Origin: Streptomyces sp. NBC_01381
GTDB lineage: Bacteria; Actinomycetota; Actinomycetes; Streptomycetales; Streptomycetaceae
Length of the DNA stretch: 64,000 nucleotides
Reading direction: 5' to 3'
NCBI RefSeq assembly: GCF_026340305.1
Contig: NZ_JAPEPI010000001.1
Span: 2,976,001-3,040,000 of the forward strand
The notes beneath the pieces were generated by a model. The model made no database searches and was not told where the DNA came from. It saw nothing but the letters and a program-made list of their open reading frames with translations. The position numbers and the translations under genes are program-made. Every line of letters starts with the position of its first letter. Positions within the stretch are counted from its first letter, which is position 1. This document shows positions 46,744 to 55,526 of this stretch, piece by piece.

Positions 46744-48108
46744 TCATGCCCAGCCCCCCGTCGTCCCCGCCGTCGGAGCCGGGCCCGCGGTCGCCCGCAG
46801 GTGGTCCGCCTGGCGCCACAGGTCCGCCAGACCGGCCCCCGGAGGCACCGCCACGGCCGTCCAGCCCGCCTCGCGGAGCATCCGAAGGCGCTCCTCTCCG
46901 GGGCCCGTAGGAGCGCCGCCAGGGCCCTGCGCCCAGGCCGTGCTGTCCAGGACGAAGGCGACGGCGGCGCCACTGCGCTGGCGCATCTTGGCGGCCACCG
47001 TGGCCTGCTCCTCGTCCAGGTCGCCGAGGAAGGCGATCAGCAGCCCTTCGTTGCCACCGCGCAGCACGTCGTACGCGCGCGAGAGCCCCGCGCCGTCCGA
47101 GTGGTCGACCACGGCGAGGGTGTCCATCATCAGTCCGGCGGCGTCCGCCGACTCCTGGCTCGCGCCCGCGAAACCGTCCGCGCCCTCGCCGGGCACCGAG
47201 TTGCCGGTGTCGGTCAGCAGCCTTACGGAGAAGCCCCGTTCGAGCATGTGCACAAGCGCGGACGCGGTGCCCGACACCGCCCACTCGAAGGCCGAGTCGG
47301 GACCCGCGCCCCGGAAGGCGAGCGCCCGGGTGTCCAGGAGCACCGTGCAGCGGGCCCGCTGCGGCTGCTCCTCGCGGCGCACCATCAACTCGCCGTAGCG
47401 AGCCGTGGAGCGCCAGTGGACGCGGCGCAGGTCGTCGCCGTGGCGGTAGCCGCGCGGGATCACGTCGTCCTCGCCGGCGAGCGCCAGTGAACGGTGCCGC
47501 CCGTCGCCGTACCCCTTGGCCTCGCCGGTGAGCCGCACCGGAGGCAGCGCTTCCACCCGCGGGATCACCGTCAAGGTGTCGTACGTCGAGAAGGAGCGGG
47601 TCAGCTCGCACATCCCGAAGGGGTCCGTCAGACGCAGCTGCAGCGGACCGAGCGGATAGCGCCCCCGCAGGTCCGAGCGGACCCGGTAGGACACCTCGCG
47701 GCGGCCCCCCGCCTCCACCCGGTCGAGCACGAACCGGGGCCGCGGCCCCAGGACGTACGGCACCCGGTCCTGGAGCATGAGGAGCCCCGTGGGAAGCCGC
47801 GAGACGTTGTCCATCCGCAGATGGACGCGGGCCTCCGAGCTGGCGGGCACGCGCGCGGGGGAGAGCCTGCGGCTGCCCGCCACGCGATAGCGGGTGCGGT
47901 AAAGCACCGTCGCGCACACCAGCGGGAGCACCGCGAGCAGCAGGCCGACCCGGAGCAGATCGCTCTGCCCCAGGACGTACGCGCAGACGGCCGCGGCGAT
48001 CCCGGCCGCCAGGAACGAACGCCCGCGCGTGGTCAGCCCCGCGAGCGCGGTCCGAATGCCGCCCTTGCCCTCCTCGGCCTGCGCCGGCTGCGGCCCCCCG
48101 GCCGCCAT
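46744..48108 (-). CDS. DUF58-domain protein
   Basis: 454 residues. Two membrane helices (about 30-68) are followed by a region containing RYPLGPLQLRLTDPFG and the DUF58 hallmark YRHGDDLRRVHWRSTAR, then a von Willebrand A-like C-terminal part. DUF58 proteins are partners of MoxR ATPases in complex assembly. ATG 48108 overlaps the moxR stop by one nucleotide (TGATG), with GGAGG 5 nt upstream, so GTG 48111 is less likely. Confidence 0.88.
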   Translation of the reverse strand: MAAGGPQPAQAEEGKGGIRTALAGLTTRGRSFLAAGIAAAVCAYVLGQSDLLRVGLLLAVLPLVCATVLYRTRYRVAGSRRLSPARVPASSEARVHLRMDNVSRLPTGLLMLQDRVPYVLGPRPRFVLDRVEAGGRREVSYRVRSDLRGRYPLGPLQLRLTDPFGMCELTRSFSTYDTLTVIPRVEALPPVRLTGEAKGYGDGRHRSLALAGEDDVIPRGYRHGDDLRRVHWRSTARYGELMVRREEQPQRARCTVLLDTRALAFRGAGPDSAFEWAVSGTASALVHMLERGFSVRLLTDTGNSVPGEGADGFAGASQESADAAGLMMDTLAVVDHSDGAGLSRAYDVLRGGNEGLLIAFLGDLDEEQATVAAKMRQRSGAAVAFVLDSTAWAQGPGGAPTGPGEERLRMLREAGWTAVAVPPGAGLADLWRQADHLRATAGPAPTAGTTGGWA

Positions 48109-49127
48109 CACAGCCTCCGTGCGCCGGGCGGCTGCTGACCGAAGAAGCCGCTGTTCGGCTGGGCGGCGGCCGGGACCGGCGTCCGCTGGAGTATCTCCAG
48201 GACGACCGACTCGGCCGTACGCCGGTTCAACTGGGCCTGTGCCGTGGGCAGCAGCCGGTGCGCGAGCACCGCGACGGCCAGCGCCTGCACATCGTCCGGC
48301 AGGGCGAACTCACGGCCGCTGAGCGCCGCGGAGGCCTTGGCCGCCCGCACCAGGTGCAGCGTCGCGCGCGGTGAGGCGCCGAGTCTCAGCTCCGGGTGGT
48401 TGCGGGTCGCGGAGACCAGATCGACCGCGTACCTCCGCACGGCGTCGGCGACATGGACCTTCCGGACCGCGTCGATGAGCTTCACGATGTCGTGCGCGTG
48501 CGCCACCGGCTGGAGGTCGTCCAGCGGCGATACGCCGCCGTGCACGTCCAGCATCTGCAGCTCGGCCTCCGCGTTCGGATAGCCGATCGAGACGCGCGCC
48601 ATGAAGCGGTCGCGCTGCGCCTCGGGCAGCGGATAGGTCCCCTCCATCTCGACGGGGTTCTGCGTCGCCACCACCATGAAGGGGCTCGGCAGTTCATAGG
48701 TCTGCCCGTCGATGGTGACCTGGCGCTCCTCCATGGATTCCAGGAGCGCGGACTGCGTCTTCGGAGACGCACGGTTGATCTCGTCGCCGATCACGATCTG
48801 CGCGAAGATCGCGCCGGGCTTGAACTCGAAGTCCCGGCGCTGCTGGTCGAAAATGGACACACCAGTGATGTCCGACGGCAGCAGATCAGGCGTGAACTGG
48901 ATGCGGCGCACCGAGCAGTCGATGGACCGCGCCAGCGCCTTGGCGAGCATGGTCTTGCCCACGCCCGGTACATCCTCGATCAGCAAGTGCCCCTCGGCGA
49001 GGAGCACGGTCAGCGAAAGCCGTACGACCTCTGGCTTGCCCTCGATCACACCCTCCACCGACCTGCGGACACTCTCCGCTGTGGTGGTCAGATCTGTGAG
49101 GCTCGCTCGATCGTCATAGGTCGTCAC
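48108..49127 (-). CDS. MoxR-family AAA+ ATPase
   Basis: 339-residue MoxR chaperone-like ATPase. Walker A is EDVPGVGKTMLA, Walker B is IVIGDEINRASPKTQ, sensor 1 is VVATQNPVEMEGTYPLPEAQ with RDRF, and the arginine-finger region follows. It probably remodels the DUF58 and transglutaminase partners encoded downstream. GTG 49127 has GAGGAGGG about 6 nt upstream. First gene of the moxR-DUF58-transglutaminase operon, which lies just before the dcw cluster on the other strand. Confidence 0.92.
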   Translation of the reverse strand: MTTYDDRASLTDLTTTAESVRRSVEGVIEGKPEVVRLSLTVLLAEGHLLIEDVPGVGKTMLAKALARSIDCSVRRIQFTPDLLPSDITGVSIFDQQRRDFEFKPGAIFAQIVIGDEINRASPKTQSALLESMEERQVTIDGQTYELPSPFMVVATQNPVEMEGTYPLPEAQRDRFMARVSIGYPNAEAELQMLDVHGGVSPLDDLQPVAHAHDIVKLIDAVRKVHVADAVRRYAVDLVSATRNHPELRLGASPRATLHLVRAAKASAALSGREFALPDDVQALAVAVLAHRLLPTAQAQLNRRTAESVVLEILQRTPVPAAAQPNSGFFGQQPPGARRL

Positions 49128-49271
49128 CCGGCCCTCCTCGGACACGTTCTCCGGGCCGACGCATGTGTGTGCGGCCCGGCCCACCCCGAATAACGGACAC
49201 CACGCGTGAATGGTTCAGCGCGATGTCCCACACCGCATTCTTGTTGGGCGTACCGGGTTGTGTCACTCGCC

Positions 49272-49280
49272 TGTGGATAA
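49272..49280 (-). promoter_or_regulatory. Single DnaA-box-like 9-mer
   Basis: The minus strand reads TTATCCACA, an exact match to the classical DnaA box, in the 225-nt gap between moxR and the carbonic anhydrase gene. It stands alone, so it is not an origin. It could titrate DnaA, regulate moxR, or be chance. Confidence 0.35.
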
Positions 49281-49352
49281 CTGGCGGCGGTATGTCGGGT
49301 CTTACGGTCTTTTGGGCGCCGCAGCGGCGGCGGCGACGCCCGGCAGATCCGG

Positions 49353-49913
49353 TTACGCAGGGTCGATCTCCCGCAGCAGGCCGGTGGTCACATCGAAGAC
49401 GAATCCCCGTACATCGTCCGTGTGCAGCAGGAACGGTGAGGTCCGCACACGCTGCATGGACTGCCGTACGTCCTGGTCGACATCGCGGAAGGCCTCCACC
49501 GCCCAGGCGGGGCGCTGGCCGACCTCCAGCTCGATCTCGTGGCGGAAGTCCTCGGTGAGGCTCTCCAGGCCGCAGCCGGTGTGGTGGACGAGGACGACGC
49601 TCTTGGTGCCCAGGGCCCGCTGGCTGATGGTCAGGGAGCGGATGACGTCGTCGGTGACCACGCCGCCCGCGTTGCGGATGGTGTGGCAGTCGCCCAGCTC
49701 GAGGCCGAGCGCGTCGTGGAGGTCGAGGCGGGCGTCCATACAGGCGACGACCGCGACGTGCAGGACGGGGCGGGCGTCCATGCCCGGATCGGTGAAACCT
49801 TCGGCGTACTGGTGGTTCGCCTCGACGAGACGGTCCGTGACGGTGCCGCCGGTGGCTATGTCACCGATCGGCGCTGCGGGGGAGTGGCCCGTAGGGGATG
49901 CGGAAGTCGACAT
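49353..49913 (-). CDS. Beta-class carbonic anhydrase
   Basis: 186-residue cytosolic zinc enzyme interconverting CO2 and bicarbonate. Ligands are Cys58 (ACMDAR, with Asp60 and Arg62 as the dyad), His111 and Cys114 (VHHTGCG). ATG 49913 is preferred over the longer frame because TACGGT lies 7 nt upstream and homology starts near TVTDRLVEANHQYA. No ribosome site is seen, so it is likely leaderless. It is divergent from rsmH across 422 nt. Confidence 0.92.
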   Translation of the reverse strand: MSTSASPTGHSPAAPIGDIATGGTVTDRLVEANHQYAEGFTDPGMDARPVLHVAVVACMDARLDLHDALGLELGDCHTIRNAGGVVTDDVIRSLTISQRALGTKSVVLVHHTGCGLESLTEDFRHEIELEVGQRPAWAVEAFRDVDQDVRQSMQRVRTSPFLLHTDDVRGFVFDVTTGLLREIDPA

Positions 49914-50335
49914 AGCTATGACCGTAGTCGTCACTGATCGCTCGGGCCCGCTGTGAGAAGGGACAAAGAACGTCAATGAGTCTTGTTGTGAGGTAACCCA
50001 CAGGAGTAATGCGGCTACGTCCGAACGGGTGATGACGGCGGATGTCCGGTTCCTCGAAAGGCCCGCCCGCGACGCGCAGGCCAGTTGATTGACCGGGCGA
50101 CAGGGTGGACTAAAGTGACGCGAAGTGGGAGACGTGACCTGTTCCCCGCTGGACTTGTTCACCCCGGGGATTCCCCGAATCCCCCCACGTGCGCGGCGCG
50201 TACGTACGGCTCGGCCTCCTCCCGCTCCCGGTCGGCTGACGCCACTTCCCCGGCGCCAGCGGGCCATTCCCCTTCACGGAGCGGGCGGGGACCCGGCAGT
50301 GCGTGCGAACGCCGCGCCGGACCTGAGAGGGCCCC
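49914..50335. other. 422-nt leader region of the dcw cluster (no mraZ)
   Basis: No protein gene with codon bias is seen, and specifically no mraZ, which precedes rsmH in mycobacteria. The region holds four GTG triplets at 50105, 50115, 50125 and 50134 (about one helical turn apart) around TAAAGT (50111-50116). It also holds a hairpin GGGGATT/AATCCCC (50166-50184) and the rsmH ribosome site GAGAGG (50325-50330). The main dcw promoter is likely near 50110, giving a leader of about 200 nt. Confidence 0.6.
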
Positions 50336-51295
50336 TTGAGCGACAACAGCCGACACGTCCCGGTGATGCTCCAGCGGTGCCTGGACATGTTGGCCCCCGC
50401 GCTCGCCGAGCCGGGCGCGGTCGTCGTCGACTGCACCCTCGGCCTCGGCGGCCACAGCGAGGCGCTCCTTTCCACGTTCCCCTCGGCCCGCCTCGTCGCC
50501 CTCGACCGCGACAAGGAGGCACTGCGCCTCTCCGGAGAGCGGCTCGCCCCCTTCGGCGACCGGGCCACGCTGGTGCACGCGGTCTACGACGAACTGCCCG
50601 ATGTGCTCGACCGCCTGGGCATCCCGAAGGTGCAGGGCGTCCTCTTCGACCTCGGCGTCTCCTCGATGCAACTCGACGAGGCGGACCGGGGATTCGCGTA
50701 CGCCCAGGACGCGCCCCTCGACATGCGCATGGACCAGACGACCGGCATCAGCGCGGCCGAGGTGCTCAACACGTACGCCCCCGGCGAACTGGTGCGGATC
50801 CTGCGCCAGTACGGCGAGGAGAAGCAGGCCAAGCGGATCGTCGGCGCCATCGTGCGTGAGCGCGAGAAGGAGCCGTTCAGCAACAGCGCACGGCTCGTCG
50901 AGCTGATCCGCGACTCCCTGCCGCAGGCCGCCAAGCGCACCGGCGGCAACCCCGCCAAGCGCACCTTCCAGGCCCTGCGCATCGAGGTCAACGGCGAGCT
51001 GAGCGTCCTGGAGTCGGCCGTCCCTGCGGCCGTGCAGGCGCTCGCCGTCGGCGGCCGGATCGCCGTCCTGTCGTACCACTCGCTGGAGGACCGGCTGGTC
51101 AAGCAGGTGTTCGCGGCCGGCGCCGCGACCACAGCGCCGCCCGGTCTGCCCGTCGTCCCCGAGCGCTACCAGCCCCGGCTCAAGCTGCTCACACGCGGCG
51201 CGGAGCTCCCCACCGAGGAAGAGGTCGCCGAGAACCGCCGGGCGGCCCCGGCGCGGCTGCGGGGTGCGCAGCGCATCCGCGAGGAGGCCCCGTGA
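50336..51295 (+). CDS. rsmH: 16S rRNA (cytosine(1402)-N(4))-methyltransferase
   Basis: 319-residue RsmH (MraW). Hallmarks are [13 protein letters not shown], the SAM loop [46 protein letters not shown] and [20 protein letters not shown]. It methylates C1402 in the ribosomal P site. The start is TTG 50336, supported by GAGAGG 5 nt upstream and by the N-terminal homology. First gene of the dcw cluster. Its stop codon overlaps the start of a micro-ORF. Confidence 0.95.
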   Translation: MSDNSRHVPVMLQRCLDMLAPALAEPGAVVVDCTLGLGGHSEALLSTFPSARLVALDRDKEALRLSGERLAPFGDRATLVHAVYDELPDVLDRLGIPKVQGVLFDLGVSSMQLDEADRGFAYAQDAPLDMRMDQTTGISAAEVLNTYAPGELVRILRQYGEEKQAKRIVGAIVREREKEPFSNSARLVELIRDSLPQAAKRTGGNPAKRTFQALRIEVNGELSVLESAVPAAVQALAVGGRIAVLSYHSLEDRLVKQVFAAGAATTAPPGLPVVPERYQPRLKLLTRGAELPTEEEVAENRRAAPARLRGAQRIREEAP

Positions 51296-51341
51296 GCGGG
51301 TCGCCTGAAGAGGCCCCATGACTCCTGAGGAGGCCCCATGA
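51292..51341 (+). other. Two chained micro-ORFs between rsmH and ftsL
   Basis: GTG 51292 overlaps the rsmH stop and encodes MSGSPEEAP, ending TGA at 51319-51321. That stop overlaps ATG 51318, which encodes MTPEEAP and ends TGA at 51339-51341, overlapping ftsL ATG 51338. Each junction has the same GAGGAGGCCCC(A/G)TGA-like sequence (51281-51295, 51307-51321, 51327-51341), so the coupling site seems to have been triplicated. Whether the peptides are made is unknown. Confidence 0.6.
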
Positions 51342-51853
51342 GCAAGAAGCCCGAACTGCGGGGGCGGGCCGCGCGGCTCGCGAAGCTGCTTCCGTCGGGG
51401 CCGAGCCAGGCCGCCCGTACGCCCTTCGTGCTGCTCGTCGTGCTGCTGCTCGGCGGTGGCCTGATCACGCTCCTGATCCTGAACTCCTCGCTCAACGAAG
51501 GCTCGTTCCAGCTGAGCGAGCTCAAGAAGGAGACGACGGAGCTCACCGACCAGGAGCAGGAGCTCCAGCGGGACGTGGACGCCTACTCGGCCCCCGACGC
51601 CCTCCAGCGGCGCGCCCGTGAGCTCGGCATGGTCCCCGGCGGCGACCCGGCCTTCCTGAACCCCGACGGCACCATCCGTGGCGTCCCGGGGGCCGCCGTG
51701 AGGCCATCGGCGCAGCTGCTGCCCGAGCTGCGCCCCCAGGAGGTGGCCTCCCCGGCTCCCTCGGTCTCGATCCCGGTCCCACCCGTGCCCTCGTCGCCTC
51801 CGGCGGCCCCCACCCCCTCCGCGAAGCCCGGCCCCACGACCTCCGGCAGGTGA
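51338..51853 (+). CDS. ftsL: Cell division protein FtsL
   Basis: 171-residue bitopic protein. A basic cytoplasmic N-terminus is followed by one membrane helix (about 30-50) and a periplasm-side coiled coil (about 55-100, SELKKETTELTDQEQELQRDVD), as in FtsL/DivIC-like proteins. The C-terminal 50 residues are a Pro/Ser-rich extension. It should pair with DivIC and recruit FtsW-FtsI to the septum. GAGGAGG lies about 4-5 nt before ATG 51338. Assigned mainly by position and topology. Confidence 0.87.
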   Translation: MSKKPELRGRAARLAKLLPSGPSQAARTPFVLLVVLLLGGGLITLLILNSSLNEGSFQLSELKKETTELTDQEQELQRDVDAYSAPDALQRRARELGMVPGGDPAFLNPDGTIRGVPGAAVRPSAQLLPELRPQEVASPAPSVSIPVPPVPSSPPAAPTPSAKPGPTTSGR

Positions 51854-51858
51854 CGTAA

Positions 51859-53814
51859 GTGACGGACCGCCAACCCCCGCGGCGCAGGGTGCCGGGCCCC
51901 GCGAGGCCCTCGCGCCCCGGCGCCCAGCGCAGTCCGGGACGGGGCTCGCAAGGCGCCCGCCCGGCCGCCCGCCGCCCGCGCCCCGCCGCGCCCAAGGCCC
52001 GCACGATCCGGCTCGGCAGCCCGCGACCCCGCCTGCGCATGGTGAGCCTCGGCCTGACCCTTGTGATGCTGGCCTTCGTCGTACGCCTTCTCCAGGTGCA
52101 GGCGGTCGACGCCAGCGCGTACACCGCCAAGGCCGAGAAGAACCGCTACTTCAGCCACGTCCTGGCCGCCGAGCGGGGCGGCATCACCGACCGGAGCGGT
52201 GTCGAACTGGCGGCGAGTGTCGACGCGTACGACATCACGGCCGACCCCACGATGTTCACGGCGAAGGAGATGGGCATCAAGGACGCGCCGGAGCAGGCGG
52301 CCGCGCTCCTCGCCCCGATCCTCGACAAGGACGCCGCCGAACTCACCAAGCAGTTGGAGAAGCGGAACACGCGCTACGTCCTGCTGGCCCGCCGGCAGAC
52401 CCCGCAGGCCTGGAAGCAGATCAAGGAGTTGCGCGGCGCGCTCGCCGAGAAGGCCCGCACCGACAAGACCACCAAGAACGTCCTCGCGGGCATCTTCCAG
52501 GACCCCAGCAGCAAGCGCGTGTACCCGAACGACACCCTGGCCGCCGGGATACTGGGCTGGGTCAACGCCGACGGCAAGGGCGCGGGCGGCCTCGAACAGC
52601 AGCTGAACAAGGATCTCGCGGGCAAGGACGGCAAGATCCGCTACGCCCAGTCCGGCGGCCGTCAGGTGCCGACCGCGGGCTCCACGGAGACGCCCGCCGT
52701 GCCCGGATCCGATGTCGAGCTGACCATCGACCGCGACATCCAGTGGGCCGCGCAGAACGCCATCGCCGAGCAGGTCGAGAAGTCCCAGGCGGACCGCGGC
52801 TATGTGATGGTGCAGGACAACCGGACCGGCGAGATCCTCGCGATGGCCAACTCCCCGGGCTTCGACCCGAACGACCTCTCGCAGGCCGACGGCACGGCGA
52901 TGGGCAATGCCGCGCTCCAGGACGCGTTCGAGCCGGGCTCCACCGCCAAGGTCATGTCGATGGCGGCGGTCCTGGAGGAGAACGCGGCCACGCCCGGCAC
53001 CCATGTGACGGTTCCCAACCGGCTGCACCGCGGCGACAGGCTCTTCCAGGACGACGTCGACCACCCGACCTGGAATTTGACGCTCAACGGTGTGCTCGCC
53101 AAGTCCTCCAACATCGGCACGATCCTGGCCACCGGCGAGCTGGGCAAGACGCAGCGGGAGGCCAACGAGGTCCTCTACTCGTATCTGCGCAAGTTCGGCA
53201 TCGGCAAGGAGACCGGGCTCGGCTTCCCGGGCGAGACGTCCGGCATCCTCGCCCCGGCCGACAAGTGGTCCACCTCGCAGCAGTACACGATCCCGTTCGG
53301 CCAGGGTGTCTCGATCAACGCGATGCAGGCGGCCTCCGTCTACTCGACGATCGCCAACGACGGCGTACGCGTCGAGCCGACCCTGGTGCGCGGCACCAAG
53401 GGCCCCGACGGCCGCTTCACGCCCGCGCCCAAGCCCAAGAAGACCCGCGTGGTGAGCGAGAAGACCGCGAAGACGGTGGCGCAGATGCTGGAGTCCGTCG
53501 TCGACGACGAAGAGGGCACCGGCACCAAGGCGCGCATCCCGGGCTACCGGGTCGCGGGCAAGACCGGTACGGCCAACCGGGTCGACCCCGAGACCGGCCG
53601 CTACAAGGGCTACACCTCGTCGTTCGCCGGTTTCGCGCCCGCCGACAAGCCGCGCGTCACCGTCTACTGCGCGATCCAGAACGCCACCAAGGGCAGCTAC
53701 TTCGGCGGCCAGATCTGCGGCCCCATCTACAAGGAAGTCATGCAGTTCGCCCTGAAGACCCTCCAGGTGCCGCCCACCGGCAAGGGCGCGGCCCGACTGC
53801 CCGTCACCTTCTAA
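51859..53814 (+). CDS. ftsI: Septal peptidoglycan transpeptidase FtsI (PBP3-type)
   Basis: 651-residue class B penicillin-binding protein. It has a long basic, Pro/Arg-rich cytoplasmic tail (about 1-60), one membrane helix (62-80), a dimerisation domain and a transpeptidase domain with S361TAK, S416SN and K568TG. It cross-links septal peptidoglycan with FtsW. GTG 51859 lies 6 nt after the ftsL stop, with AGGTGA upstream. The cytoplasmic tail is longer than in enterobacteria but usual for actinobacteria. Confidence 0.95.
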   Translation: MTDRQPPRRRVPGPARPSRPGAQRSPGRGSQGARPAARRPRPAAPKARTIRLGSPRPRLRMVSLGLTLVMLAFVVRLLQVQAVDASAYTAKAEKNRYFSHVLAAERGGITDRSGVELAASVDAYDITADPTMFTAKEMGIKDAPEQAAALLAPILDKDAAELTKQLEKRNTRYVLLARRQTPQAWKQIKELRGALAEKARTDKTTKNVLAGIFQDPSSKRVYPNDTLAAGILGWVNADGKGAGGLEQQLNKDLAGKDGKIRYAQSGGRQVPTAGSTETPAVPGSDVELTIDRDIQWAAQNAIAEQVEKSQADRGYVMVQDNRTGEILAMANSPGFDPNDLSQADGTAMGNAALQDAFEPGSTAKVMSMAAVLEENAATPGTHVTVPNRLHRGDRLFQDDVDHPTWNLTLNGVLAKSSNIGTILATGELGKTQREANEVLYSYLRKFGIGKETGLGFPGETSGILAPADKWSTSQQYTIPFGQGVSINAMQAASVYSTIANDGVRVEPTLVRGTKGPDGRFTPAPKPKKTRVVSEKTAKTVAQMLESVVDDEEGTGTKARIPGYRVAGKTGTANRVDPETGRYKGYTSSFAGFAPADKPRVTVYCAIQNATKGSYFGGQICGPIYKEVMQFALKTLQVPPTGKGAARLPVTF

Positions 53815-53869
53815 CCCTGAGCCGACCGGCCCCGAGCCGACCACCTCTGAGCCCCACCAGGACAAACCC

Positions 53870-55522
53870 GTGACAACGATCACTCCGAAGCCGGGGAACC
53901 AGCCCCCGCCGCACCGCCCGCTTCGCCCCGAGGCGGGTGCGCCCGGTACGCTCACCGCCGTGCCACACGCTGATCAGTCCCAAACCACCCAGAAGGGCGT
54001 TCCCGTGACATATCCGGGACCGCCACGGCCGGTCCAGGTCGACGCGACGCCGCTCGCCCGGATCGCCGATCAGCTGGGCGTCGCCGCCCCCGGCGCGGGG
54101 GAGGTCAGCGGCATCACGCACGACTCCCGCGCGGTCCGGCCCGGCGACATCTACGCCGCACTGCCGGGTGCCCGGCTGCACGGCGCGGACTTCGTCGCCC
54201 AGGCCGCCGACCTCGGCGCCGCCGCGATCCTCACCGACCCGACGGGCGCCGAACGCGCGGCCGCCACGGGCCTGCCGGTCCTGGTCGTCGACAACCCGCG
54301 CGGCGTCATGGGCGAGCTCGCGGCCACGGTGTACGGCCATCCAGGACGCGATCTGCTGCAGATCGGCATCACCGGCACGTCCGGCAAGACCACGACGGCG
54401 TACCTCGTCGAGGGCGGTCTCAAGGGCGTCCGGTCGACCGGCCTGATCGGCACGGTCGAGATGCGCATCGGCGACGAGCGGATCAAGTCGGAGCGTACGA
54501 CCCCTGAAGCCACCGATCTCCAGGCGCTGTTCGCGGTGATGCGCGAGCGCGGCGTCGAGGCGGTCGCCATGGAGGTCTCCTCGCACGCGCTTGTGCTCGG
54601 CCGGGTGGACGGCTGCGTCTTCGACGTCGCCGTCTTCAACAACCTCAGCCCGGAGCACATGGAGTTCCACTCCGACATGGAGGACTACTTCCAGGCCAAG
54701 GCGCAGCTCTTCACCAAGGAGCGCTCCAAGGTCGCAGTGGTCAACTTCGACGACGAGTACGGGCGTCGGCTCATCGGCGAGTCCGAGGTCCCTGTCACGA
54801 CGTTCTCCGCCGAGGGGCACCCCGACGCCGACTGGCGCGCGGAGGACGTCGAGGTCACGCCGTTCGACTCCACGTTCGTCGCGGTCGGCCCGCAGGGGGA
54901 GCGGATCACCGCGAAATCCCCGCTGGCGGGACCGTTCAACGTCGCCAACACGCTCTCCGCGATCGTCTCCCTCGCCGTCGCCGGGATCGACCCCCAGCAG
55001 GCCGCCGACGGTGTCGCCGCGGTGCCGGGCGTCCCCGGCCGCCTGGAGCGCATCGACGCGGGCCAGGACTACCTGGCGGTCGTCGACTACGCCCACAAGA
55101 CGGACGCCGTCGAATCGGTCCTGCGCGCGCTGCGCAAGGTCACCGAGAACAAGCTGCACATCGTGCTCGGCTGCGGCGGCGACCGCGACAAGACCAAGCG
55201 GATGCCGATGGGCGCGGCCGCGGCCCGCCTCGCCGACACCGCCGTACTGACCTCCGACAATCCCCGCGGCGAGGACCCCCTCGCGATCCTCGCCACGATG
55301 CTCGCGGGCGCCGCCGACGTGCCGGCCCACGAGCGCGGCGAGGTCGCCGTCTTCGAGGACCGCGCCGCCGCCATCCGCGCGGCCGTCGCCCGGGCCGAAC
55401 CGGGCGACACGGTGCTCGTCGCGGGCAAGGGCCACGAGCAGGGACAGGACATCGCCGGGGTGGTACGTCCCTTCGACGACCGCCAGGTGCTTCGCGAAGC
55501 TATCCAGCAAACCCAGGGATGA
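53870..55522 (+). CDS. murE: UDP-MurNAc-L-Ala-D-Glu:diaminopimelate ligase
   Basis: 550-residue Mur ligase adding diaminopimelate to the stem peptide. ATP loop is GITGTSGKTTTA, MurE signature is NNLSPEHMEFH, and DNPRGEDP is the diaminopimelate-specific motif (lysine-type enzymes differ). Streptomyces uses LL-DAP, so the pocket presumably accepts that isomer (inference). GTG 53870 gives a 55-residue extension before the core. GTG 54005 is an alternative start close to the homologous region, but AGGA about 9 nt upstream favours 53870. Confidence 0.93.
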   Translation: MTTITPKPGNQPPPHRPLRPEAGAPGTLTAVPHADQSQTTQKGVPVTYPGPPRPVQVDATPLARIADQLGVAAPGAGEVSGITHDSRAVRPGDIYAALPGARLHGADFVAQAADLGAAAILTDPTGAERAAATGLPVLVVDNPRGVMGELAATVYGHPGRDLLQIGITGTSGKTTTAYLVEGGLKGVRSTGLIGTVEMRIGDERIKSERTTPEATDLQALFAVMRERGVEAVAMEVSSHALVLGRVDGCVFDVAVFNNLSPEHMEFHSDMEDYFQAKAQLFTKERSKVAVVNFDDEYGRRLIGESEVPVTTFSAEGHPDADWRAEDVEVTPFDSTFVAVGPQGERITAKSPLAGPFNVANTLSAIVSLAVAGIDPQQAADGVAAVPGVPGRLERIDAGQDYLAVVDYAHKTDAVESVLRALRKVTENKLHIVLGCGGDRDKTKRMPMGAAAARLADTAVLTSDNPRGEDPLAILATMLAGAADVPAHERGEVAVFEDRAAAIRAAVARAEPGDTVLVAGKGHEQGQDIAGVVRPFDDRQVLREAIQQTQG

Positions 55523-55526
55523 ATTT

